A stretch of 9,564 bases of DNA, from positions 1 through 9,564 of the forward strand of contig CAJJBS010000042.1 of the NCBI GenBank assembly GCA_905182385.1. Direction: 5' to 3'. Below the pieces are notes generated by a model. That model ran no database searches, was not told the DNA's origin, and saw only the letters and a list, made by a program, of their open reading frames with translations. Positions within the stretch are counted from its first letter, which is position 1. Every line of letters begins with the position of its first letter. Shown here piece by piece: positions 1 to 6,266 of the stretch. The stretch comes from Fidelibacterota bacterium TCS55 (GTDB lineage Bacteria > Fidelibacterota > Marinisomatia > Marinisomatales > TCS55). A program made the position numbers and the translations under genes.

Positions 1-406
1 TACAAATAGCACCAATTGGTTTTTGAAGTAAATATAACTCTGATACTAAACGGTAGACATCAGGATTCACTGAGCAATCTGCTCCAGCCATTGCATAATC
101 ACTAAGATTTTTTGTAACGCCAAAACCCCCGGGGATAATTAAAGCATCAATATCATTTCCTGTCACTTCGGCCATATCTTTAATATTACCACGTGCAATT
201 CGAGATGATTCAACAAGAACATTTCTAAATTCATCCATTTCCTGTCCAGTATAATGATTTACTACATGCATTTGATCAATATTTGGTGCCATTATTACAG
301 TCTCAACTCCAGCTCTATCTAAAGCAAGCATAGAAATAACAGACTCATGAATATCAGAGCCATCATTAAAACCAGAACCTGATAACAATAAACCTACTTT
401 TTTCAT
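1..406 (-). CDS. elbB: ElbB/ES1-type DJ-1/PfpI-family protein, N-terminal part (cut by window edge)
   Basis: The first 135 codons are present; the 3' end lies outside the window. The translation begins MKKVGLLLSGSGFNDGSDIH and continues with an NHYTGQ segment, an RNVLVESSRIARG segment and an IIPGGFGVTKNLS segment. These align closely, from memory, with E. coli ElbB (about 217 aa), so roughly 60% of the gene is here. ElbB belongs to the class I glutamine-amidotransferase-like/DJ-1 superfamily. It is often annotated as an isoprenoid-biosynthesis glyoxalase, and its physiological role is poorly settled. The expected nucleophile Cys135 (in GAIC) is encoded by bases 4-2, at the very edge, so the catalytic elbow is only just visible. 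The start at 406 is two bases after the queG stop and has a strong Shine-Dalgarno sequence (AAGGAGA, 7-base spacer). It is probably co-transcribed with queG. The product is expected to be cytoplasmic. Confidence 0.9.
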   Translation of the reverse strand, partial: MKKVGLLLSGSGFNDGSDIHESVISMLALDRAGVETVIMAPNIDQMHVVNHYTGQEMDEFRNVLVESSRIARGNIKDMAEVTGNDIDALIIPGGFGVTKNLSDYAMAGADCSVNPDVYRLVSELYLLQKPIGAIC

Positions 407-408
407 TA

Positions 409-1335
409 TTAAATCTCCTTTTCTAAATTATTTTTAATATTCCTATCTAAACCAGAATATTTAGTTCTCTTAACTGCTGAATCTTTAAATAATTTCCTAA
501 AGCCCTCCTCGTCTAGTGAAGCCCAATCATTATCTTCCCACTCCATTATTTCTTTACGCGGATAAAATGCTTTTTCAGAAGTACTTACGTTAAATTTTTG
601 ATTCCACGGACATACTTCTTGACAAATATCACAGCCATAGATCCAACCTTGCAATTCGTTTTCATCAACTTTAAATGGTCCTCGATGCTCAATTGATCTG
701 TAAGAAATACATTTATTTGAATCAATTTTATATTCATCTAAAGCATTAGTTGGACATTCATCTATACAAGCGGTACAAGAGCCACAAAGATCTTCAATAA
801 AAGGAGCATCATAATCTAAAGGGATATCAACTATTAACTCTCCCAAGAAAATCCAACTACCATAATCGCGTGTAATTAAACTTGTATGTTTCCCTTGCCA
901 ACCTAAACCTGCTTTTTGAGCAAACACTTTCTCCATTAATGGAGAAGTATCTACACATACAATTCCTTTTATACTGGGTTGACTCTTTTTAATCCAATTT
1001 AAAAACTGATATAATTTTGATTTGAGTACTTTATGATAGTCTTCGCCCCATGCATAATTACTAAATTTTAATTTTGAATTAAGATTATTTTGATTTATAC
1101 CAGTATAATAATTCATCCCAACTGATATGATTGATTTAGCTTCAGGGAAGTAATTATGAATATTTCCTCGTTCTTCTTTTCTATTTGCAACCCAGTCCAT
1201 TGAGGCATGACTACCTGAAGTTATCCATTCTTCTAAATTTTTTTTGTGATTGGGTAATGCTTCTGCTTTTGCAATTCCAACTTTTTGAAAACCTAATTCT
1301 ATTGCTTTTTTTTTAATCAACTCTGAAAAATTCAT
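409..1335 (-). CDS. queG: Epoxyqueuosine reductase QueG
   Basis: A 308-residue cytoplasmic iron-sulfur and cobalamin-dependent enzyme that reduces epoxyqueuosine to queuosine in tRNA, the last step of the pathway. The sequence shows the ferredoxin-like cluster region C184-x2-C187-x2-C190-x3-C194-P, then C209 and C235-x2-C238-x3-C242-P. This gives all eight cysteines expected for two [4Fe-4S] clusters. Upstream are VDTSPLMEK (Asp129, the likely general acid) and GLGWQGK (143-149), both family signatures. The protein ends about 65 residues after the last cysteine. It therefore lacks the C-terminal HEAT-repeat extension of longer homologues of about 380 aa; shorter forms are known in other bacteria. 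The start at 1335 lies 5 bases after the Nudix stop with no clear Shine-Dalgarno sequence. tgt, an earlier step of the same pathway, lies about 2.4 kb upstream in the same gene string. Confidence 0.96.
   Translation of the reverse strand: MNFSELIKKKAIELGFQKVGIAKAEALPNHKKNLEEWITSGSHASMDWVANRKEERGNIHNYFPEAKSIISVGMNYYTGINQNNLNSKLKFSNYAWGEDYHKVLKSKLYQFLNWIKKSQPSIKGIVCVDTSPLMEKVFAQKAGLGWQGKHTSLITRDYGSWIFLGELIVDIPLDYDAPFIEDLCGSCTACIDECPTNALDEYKIDSNKCISYRSIEHRGPFKVDENELQGWIYGCDICQEVCPWNQKFNVSTSEKAFYPRKEIMEWEDNDWASLDEEGFRKLFKDSAVKRTKYSGLDRNIKNNLEKEI
414..420 (-). promoter_or_regulatory. Shine-Dalgarno sequence for elbB, inside the end of queG
   Basis: Read on the minus strand, AAGGAGA lies 7 bases before the elbB ATG (406-404). 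It is formed by the last codons of queG (Lys-Glu-Ile), so the ribosome site of elbB lies within queG coding sequence. It is the best Shine-Dalgarno match in the window and it fixes the elbB start. Confidence 0.8.
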
Positions 1336-1340
1336 AAAAT

Positions 1341-1883
1341 TTAATGATTAAACTTTAATTCTTTCACCCACAAAATTCCAATTATAGTCTTAACATCAGT
1401 AATCTTTCCAGAAAATACCCATTTTAAAGCCATGTTAAGTGGTGTTGGTAATAACTCCAGGAATTCATCTTCATCTAATTTCCTTTCTGACAATTCTAAT
1501 TCTTCTGCTAAATACATCCACATTTTTTCATTTGAGAAACCAATAGCAGGGTGAATATTTGTCAAAAAAGTTAATTTATTTGATTTATAACCAGTCTCTT
1601 CTTCTAGTTCACGAAAACCACATTCTAAAGGTTCTTCATTCTTATCAATTTTTCCCGCAGGAATCTCGATAAACTCTTGTCTAGGTCCATATCTGAATTG
1701 ACGAATTAAAAGGATGTCTCCATTATTTAGAATTGGGACTAAACAAACGGCCCCTGGATGATCTAACCACTCTCTTGTACTCTTTTTACCATTTGGCAAC
1801 CTGACATTATCTAAATAGAGATCAATTAATTTTCCAGAAAATATTTGATTTGAGGTAATTTTATGTTCTTTTAAATCAGACAT
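1341..1883 (-). CDS. Nudix hydrolase, ADP-ribose pyrophosphatase type
   Basis: A 180-residue cytoplasmic protein with a perfect Nudix box, G-x5-E-x7-REL-x-EE-x-G-Y, at residues 77-99. The metal-binding glutamates are E92, E95 and E96. After the box comes HPAIGFSNE (111-119), matching the Pro-x-x-Gly-Phe-x-x-Glu pattern of the NudF/ADP-ribose pyrophosphatase subgroup, in which a glutamate such as E119 takes part in catalysis. The N-terminal part (REWLDHPGAVCLVPILNNG, then LIRQFRYGPRQEFIEIPAG) is also typical of that subgroup. The likely reaction is hydrolysis of ADP-ribose, or a related nucleoside diphosphate sugar, to AMP and a sugar phosphate; the exact substrate cannot be read from sequence. 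It starts 61 bases after the stop of the preceding barrel-like gene, with an AT-rich leader and no Shine-Dalgarno sequence, and ends 5 bases before queG. Confidence 0.93.
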   Translation of the reverse strand: MSDLKEHKITSNQIFSGKLIDLYLDNVRLPNGKKSTREWLDHPGAVCLVPILNNGDILLIRQFRYGPRQEFIEIPAGKIDKNEEPLECGFRELEEETGYKSNKLTFLTNIHPAIGFSNEKMWMYLAEELELSERKLDEDEFLELLPTPLNMALKWVFSGKITDVKTIIGILWVKELKFNH

Positions 1884-1944
1884 ATATAAATTTGATAATA
1901 CTATTTTAGATTTTAAATAAATATATTTTTAGCAAACTACGTTC

Positions 1945-2712
1945 CTAAAAATATTCAATATAAGTAATCTTAAGTTCTCTATTAAAATAATCAACCTTAT
2001 CATTATCGAAGAGAAGGTTGTTAAAGTCCATTTCAATATGTAAACGCTCAACAAAGGTCCAACGAATTGCAGCATTCAAGTAACCACCTTTTGAAATTGA
2101 CATTGTTTTAGCAGTCATATCATTTTCATTTAGAGCTGCATTATACTCTAGTAGTATCGAAAGTTCAGGATTGAACTCCATATCAATTCCAAAGAAATAA
2201 TTTATATCTTTATCTCCATCATTCACTTCAGCAAAGTTATAATTAGTTCCCATATGCAATCCTAAATTACCTAATGGTGTTACCCAATTTTTGCTACTAG
2301 CTACATAGATACCCATAGCTTTAACATCATAACGCATCAGAGTATCTGCTTCATTAAATTGCCCTTGACCTTGAGTATCTAGTCCTAAAGATAATCCAGG
2401 CATTGAGGTAGTTTCATCAATAAGTCGGTATTTTAAATTTGCTTCTGGACGAGGATACCACTCTAAACTATCATCACCTATTAAGTTTGCTGAACCAAAA
2501 GATAAACCAAATTGAAAACGGTCTGTTATTCCTACGCTTAAGGAGGAAGTAAGACCACCATTTTTTTGAACCCGCATTTGCATAGCATAGCTTCCACGAA
2601 CAAGAGTACCTGCAGAAGGGACTGACACTAACGTTGTTGGAGGAGGATAAGTTTGTGATACTCCAAAAGTACTTAATATTGAAATAATAATTGAAAAGTT
2701 AAATAGCTTCAT
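1945..2712 (-). CDS. Secreted, probable outer-membrane beta-barrel protein of unknown function
   Basis: A 255-residue protein that starts with a signal peptide (MKLFNFSIIISILSTFGVS) and a predicted cleavage site G-V-S|Q20. The mature part is rich in alternating hydrophobic and polar stretches ending in aromatic residues (LSVGITDRFQFGLSFG, ANLKYRLIDE, LSILLEYNAAL, RLHIEMDFNNLLF). It ends ITYIEYF, with the C-terminal phenylalanine common in outer-membrane barrels. A barrel of about 10 strands would fit the length. The segment RFQFGLSFGSANLIGDDSLE followed by P-x-A-N-L-K-Y-R resembles YjbH/porin-like barrel families of other bacteria, but I cannot assign a family with certainty. No catalytic motif is seen. 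The start at 2712 is the only one that gives a proper signal peptide. The leader is 63 bases, with at most a weak ribosome site. It follows another exported protein of unknown function, so the two may act together at the envelope. Confidence 0.75.
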   Translation of the reverse strand: MKLFNFSIIISILSTFGVSQTYPPPTTLVSVPSAGTLVRGSYAMQMRVQKNGGLTSSLSVGITDRFQFGLSFGSANLIGDDSLEWYPRPEANLKYRLIDETTSMPGLSLGLDTQGQGQFNEADTLMRYDVKAMGIYVASSKNWVTPLGNLGLHMGTNYNFAEVNDGDKDINYFFGIDMEFNPELSILLEYNAALNENDMTAKTMSISKGGYLNAAIRWTFVERLHIEMDFNNLLFDNDKVDYFNRELKITYIEYF

Positions 2713-2775
2713 TAGGTCTCTGGTATGTGTTTATGAATAAAACAATTTACTTAATCTATTTAGCGATATGCAAGT

Positions 2776-3717
2776 TTAGGGGTAAATCCGTTCACCATAC
2801 TTTGAGGTAATAGATTTAACTCTAAAAATTGGCATTGTTAGTGAACTTGTATCTCCAATGACTTTAAATGTGACTCTATTCGAATTAATATTAACTAAAT
2901 CAATCATTAGGCTATCAGTATTTGTTAAGATCATTAGATCAAAATCAGTTTTTGGTATAAATATTTCAAAAGGAATATCTATTTCTTGTGTACGGATATC
3001 TTCGAGAATTACGGATATTTCATCTAATTGATTACCAATTCGAGGTGGCGGAGTTTTATAAAGTTCACTTGCTGATGGTTGAGTTAAAGCAACATGACTT
3101 ATTTCTTGTCCATTTTCACCATACTCCCATATCTCTTTTTTTCCCGTAATCATATCAACATCATAAATAAAGCGCCTAACTATACTTTTAGCTGGTAAAA
3201 TATTCCACAACTCACCCTTTAAAAGTCCTAAATGATCATAAATAAACTTGATTTCACCGTAATCAAATCCTTGAACATTGCTAAATACTATTTTTTGAAT
3301 TTGATCCGAAGCATTTAGTATAAATTTTGATTCTTGACCTTCAAAATAGTATTTGTTTCTATCCTTTATAACTTTTCGAAATTCTAAAGACCATGGCTCA
3401 TCTACTCCGTACTGAATTAAACTATCGGGACGTTGTTCTTCATCTAAAAAATAACGCCTAATCATTTTTTTTTCATTTTTATACTCAAATATTTCTTTAT
3501 TTTTAAGTTCGCCTTTAGAATCGATAAACTCTCTAATAATCGGAACTTTATTATCATTGTAAAATACTTGAATATATGGTCGATCAAACCTTGCAGTCGC
3601 TAATAAACGATTATCTGATAAATAATCATGATCGTTAGCATAAAATCGCATAAAACTAATTTCTTGCCCATAACAATAAAAAATGCTAAAAAATAAAAAA
3701 ATTAAATTCTTAAACAT
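2776..3717 (-). CDS. Secreted protein of unknown function with YD-like repeat segments
   Basis: I do not recognise a family. With the start at 3717 the product is 313 residues and begins directly with a signal peptide (MFKNLIFLFFSIFYCYG, likely cut before Q18). An in-frame upstream ATG at 3738 would overlap tgt by 20 bases and put seven residues, including a Glu, ahead of the signal; I reject it because a Shine-Dalgarno-like AAAGGGA lies 6 bases before the 3717 ATG. The middle (about residues 55-205) has loosely repeated beta-rich segments: IREFIDSKGELKNKEIFEY, MIRRYFLDEEQRPDSLIQYG, IKFIYDHLGLLKGELW and RRFIYDVDMITGKKEIWEYG. These recall YD/RHS- or YwqK-like repeats in surface proteins. A Pro-rich link (PPPR, 223-226) leads to a C-terminal domain of about 85 residues that looks like a beta-sandwich. 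No lipobox, barrel signature or catalytic motif is visible. A periplasmic or surface location is likely. It is one base after tgt and followed after 58 bases by a barrel-like gene. Confidence 0.7.
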   Translation of the reverse strand: MFKNLIFLFFSIFYCYGQEISFMRFYANDHDYLSDNRLLATARFDRPYIQVFYNDNKVPIIREFIDSKGELKNKEIFEYKNEKKMIRRYFLDEEQRPDSLIQYGVDEPWSLEFRKVIKDRNKYYFEGQESKFILNASDQIQKIVFSNVQGFDYGEIKFIYDHLGLLKGELWNILPAKSIVRRFIYDVDMITGKKEIWEYGENGQEISHVALTQPSASELYKTPPPRIGNQLDEISVILEDIRTQEIDIPFEIFIPKTDFDLMILTNTDSLMIDLVNINSNRVTFKVIGDTSSLTMPIFRVKSITSKYGERIYP

Positions 3718-3718
3718 T

Positions 3719-4852
3719 TCACATCCCTTTATGATCATTCATTCTTTTAAGATAATCTATAGACCAAGTAGAGAATGTTTGTTCTTTAATATTTTTTCTA
3801 ATATCACCCATTAAGTTCATGTAATAAGATAAATTATGAATAGTTGCTAATCTTAATCCCAATACTTCTTTTATGTTAAAAAGATGCCGAAGATACGATT
3901 TTGAAAAATTTTCACAAGTATAACAATTACAGTTTGGGTCTAATTGATCAAAGGCTTCTTTATGAATTTTATTACCAATATTTATAATCCCTTGACTAGT
4001 GAATAGTTGTCCGTTGCGCGCATTCCTTGTGGGCAAAACACAGTCAAACATATCAATGCCTAATTGTACCGATCTAACTAAATCTGTTGGTCTACCAACA
4101 CCCATAAGGTACCGAGGTTGATCTTTAGGTAGCAGAGTATTCATTAAATGAATTATTTCAAACATTGAACTTTTTTCTTCACCAACCGCTAAACCTCCAA
4201 TTGCTATCCCACATTTTGAAAAAGGTAATAATTCTTCTGCACTTCTTTCTCTTAATGAAGAAAAAGTTCCACCTTGAATAATAGGAAAGAGAGTCTGCTC
4301 CCAATCATAAAAAGGCTGATTTTGTTTTATAAAATTACTGCATTGCTTAATCCATTTAGTAGTTCTATCAACTGCAGATCTTACTATCTTCTCATCAGCT
4401 TGACCTGGAGGACATTCATCAAAAGCCATAATTATATCTGAACCTAAGTGTCTTTGAATATCCATTGAAATTTCAGGTGTGAAGAAATGACTACTACCAT
4501 CTAAATGCGATTTGAATTCAACTCCTTCATCTGAAATCTTATTTAATTTTGATAAAGAGTAAACTTGAAAACCTCCACTATCAGTTAAAATTGATTTATT
4601 CCAGTTTATAAATGAATGAAGGCTCCCTGCTTTTTTTATTAATTCATGACCTGGCCTAATATATAAATGGTACGTATTACCTAAGATTATATTCGCGTCT
4701 AGCTTAGAAAGGACTTCTGGGTCAATTGTTTTCACAGCACCTTGAGTACCAATTGGCATAAAAACAGGTGTATGAATATTACTGTGATTTGTTTTTAAGA
4801 TAGCGCTTCGCGCTGCTGTCTCCTTATCATTATAAAGAATATCAAACTGCAT
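3719..4852 (-). CDS. tgt: tRNA-guanine transglycosylase (queuine/preQ1 tRNA-ribosyltransferase)
   Basis: A 377-residue cytoplasmic TIM-barrel enzyme that exchanges guanine-34 in tRNAs with GUN anticodons for preQ1, the committed tRNA step of queuosine synthesis. All expected motifs are present: LTDSGGFQV with catalytic Asp91; FDECPPG (144-150); QGG (193-195) and GGLAVGE (219-225), which bind the base; FDCVLPTRNARNG with nucleophile Asp270; and the zinc site C308-x-C310-x2-C313 with His339. The 26-residue step from the last Cys to His is the same as in the Zymomonas enzyme. Length is normal for bacterial Tgt. The ATG overlaps the radA stop by one base (TAATG). There is no Shine-Dalgarno sequence, so translation is probably coupled to radA. 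The partner gene queG lies downstream in the same string; queA and the preQ1 synthesis genes are not in the window. Confidence 0.98.
   Translation of the reverse strand: MQFDILYNDKETAARSAILKTNHSNIHTPVFMPIGTQGAVKTIDPEVLSKLDANIILGNTYHLYIRPGHELIKKAGSLHSFINWNKSILTDSGGFQVYSLSKLNKISDEGVEFKSHLDGSSHFFTPEISMDIQRHLGSDIIMAFDECPPGQADEKIVRSAVDRTTKWIKQCSNFIKQNQPFYDWEQTLFPIIQGGTFSSLRERSAEELLPFSKCGIAIGGLAVGEEKSSMFEIIHLMNTLLPKDQPRYLMGVGRPTDLVRSVQLGIDMFDCVLPTRNARNGQLFTSQGIINIGNKIHKEAFDQLDPNCNCYTCENFSKSYLRHLFNIKEVLGLRLATIHNLSYYMNLMGDIRKNIKEQTFSTWSIDYLKRMNDHKGM
3724..3730 (-). promoter_or_regulatory. Shine-Dalgarno-like site that decides the start at 3717
   Basis: On the minus strand AAAGGGA lies 6 bases before the ATG at 3717-3715. 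It is formed by the Lys-Gly codons near the end of tgt (final residues HKGM). Its position supports the shorter start of the secreted protein, since the alternative ATG at 3738 lies upstream of this site. Confidence 0.6.
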
Positions 4853-6207
4853 TAAAATAAATGGTTAAATACTTCACCAACATTAGTTACGCCTTTTATC
4901 TCAACACCTTTAATTTTATCTTTTATTCTTTTCATATTTGCTGCAGGGGCAATAACTGATTTAAAACCTAAAGATTTTGCTTCATTAATCCTTTCTTTTA
5001 ATCTACTTACTGAACGTACTTCACCTCCAAGCCCCACTTCACCAATGAGTACAACAGATTCTTTAATAATTTTATCTCTGCTACTTGATGCCACAGCGCT
5101 TATTACTGCTAAATCTGCAGCTGGATCATCAATTTTTAAACCACCAACAAGGTTAATAAAGACATCTTTAGTACCCATATGTGTACCAATTCTTTTCTCT
5201 AGTACAGCTAATAACATAGCTAATCTTTTAAAATCAAACCCATTTACATTTCTTTGTGGTGTTCCAAAGTTCGCATTTGATACCAAAGCTTGCACTTCAA
5301 CTAAAATAGGACGAGTTCCTTCTAAAGATGGAAAAATTGTAGATCCAGTTATATCATTCCGACGTTCTGCTAAAAATAACTCAGAAGGATTTTCAACTTC
5401 GACTAAACCTTTTTCATTCATATGAAAAATACCAACTTCATTTGTAGCCCCAAATCGATTTTTAGCTGAACGTAATATTCGATGATCATAACGATCATCT
5501 CCCTCTAAGTAAAGTACAGTATCTACCATATGTTCAAGCATTTTTGGGCCTGCAATTAAACCTTCTTTAGTCACATGACCAATAATTATGACTGCAATGC
5601 CTTTTTGCTTTGATAGTTGTAGTAGTTGTTGACCACATTCTCGAACTTGAGAGATTGAACCAGGTAATGAATCTAATTCATCGCTAAAAATAGTTTGAAT
5701 AGAATCAATTACTAATAATTCAGGTTGAACCAATGAAACTTGATCTAAAATTCCTTGAATCCTATTTTCAGAAGAAAGATGTAATTGTTTAGAATTAACC
5801 TTTAATCTGTTAGCACGAAGGGCCACTTGATCTTCACTTTCTTCTGCAGATACATATAAAACTGGATTATTAAAAGCAGGCAAGATTTGTATTGCTAAAG
5901 TTGATTTACCTATACCTGGATTACCACCCAAAAGGATTAAAGAACCTGGGAGCAAACCTCCTCCAAGCACTCTATCTACTTCCGTTATTCCTAATGATAT
6001 TCTTTTGATCTCACCATCTTTTAAAACTTCATCTAGATTTTTTGTTTCTTGCGTTAGACCATTTGAGTTTTCTTTACGTTTTTTTGAAACTTTAAACTCA
6101 CTTAAGGTTCCCCATTCATTACATGAAGGACATTGACCATTCCATTTTGGATGGTCATCGCCACAGGCAGAACATAAATAGACAGTTTTAGATTTTAGTG
6201 GCCCCAT
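4852..6207 (-). CDS. radA: DNA repair protein RadA (Sms)
   Basis: A 451-residue RecA-like ATPase that acts in homologous recombination by promoting branch migration and DNA unwinding. Domains in order: an N-terminal zinc finger C12-x2-C15...C26-x2-C29; a RecA-like core with Walker A GGNPGIGKST (94-103) and Walker B LLVID (164-168); the RadA-specific KNRFG motif (249-253), needed for branch migration in studied homologues; and a C-terminal Lon-like domain (from about 290) with the conserved NLVGGLKIDDPAADLAV (352-368). In that segment Ala replaces the serine expected in active Lon proteases, as is normal for RadA, so this domain is structural and DNA-binding. Length and motifs are complete. 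The start at 6207 places the zinc finger at the usual distance from the N-terminus. The leader of 59 bases shows no Shine-Dalgarno sequence. The stop overlaps the tgt start. Confidence 0.98.
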   Translation of the reverse strand: MGPLKSKTVYLCSACGDDHPKWNGQCPSCNEWGTLSEFKVSKKRKENSNGLTQETKNLDEVLKDGEIKRISLGITEVDRVLGGGLLPGSLILLGGNPGIGKSTLAIQILPAFNNPVLYVSAEESEDQVALRANRLKVNSKQLHLSSENRIQGILDQVSLVQPELLVIDSIQTIFSDELDSLPGSISQVRECGQQLLQLSKQKGIAVIIIGHVTKEGLIAGPKMLEHMVDTVLYLEGDDRYDHRILRSAKNRFGATNEVGIFHMNEKGLVEVENPSELFLAERRNDITGSTIFPSLEGTRPILVEVQALVSNANFGTPQRNVNGFDFKRLAMLLAVLEKRIGTHMGTKDVFINLVGGLKIDDPAADLAVISAVASSSRDKIIKESVVLIGEVGLGGEVRSVSRLKERINEAKSLGFKSVIAPAANMKRIKDKIKGVEIKGVTNVGEVFNHLF

Positions 6208-6209
6208 AC

Positions 6210-6263
6210 TTATAGAGGAAGTTTAATCAGACTTTTTTTAGAAACAAGTTGAAAGCTCTATAA
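6210..6263. repeat. Perfect 8-bp inverted repeat in the radA leader
   Basis: TTATAGAG at 6210-6217 and CTCTATAA at 6256-6263 are exact inverted copies with a 38-base spacer. On the minus-strand transcript the second arm ends two bases before the radA ATG, so pairing could bring the leader ends together near the start codon. The arms are short and AT-rich and the loop is long, so it may be chance. The arm composition and long loop do not look like an intrinsic terminator. Confidence 0.35.
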
Positions 6264-6266
6264 ATC

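Noticed and set aside
3661..3717. Lipoprotein signal in the 313-residue protein (Cys15)
   Set aside because: The residues before Cys15 are I-F-Y, and a lipobox needs a small residue (Gly, Ala or Ser) at -1. A signal peptidase I site at CYG|Q fits better.
4852..5340. Active Lon-type protease function in RadA
   Set aside because: The conserved segment reads DDPAADLAV, with Ala where active Lon has its catalytic Ser. This is the normal non-proteolytic RadA form.
5045..5425. Open reading frame of 126 codons on the plus strand
   Set aside because: It lies wholly antisense to radA, whose Walker, KNRFG and Lon-like motifs are intact. The translation is low-complexity, Ser/Ala/Leu-rich with no family features. 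It is a shadow frame.
6208..6266. Rho-independent terminator between the fusion gene and radA
   Set aside because: The A/T run (6233-6239) is read as A's on the transcribed minus strand, and no GC-rich hairpin precedes a U-run.
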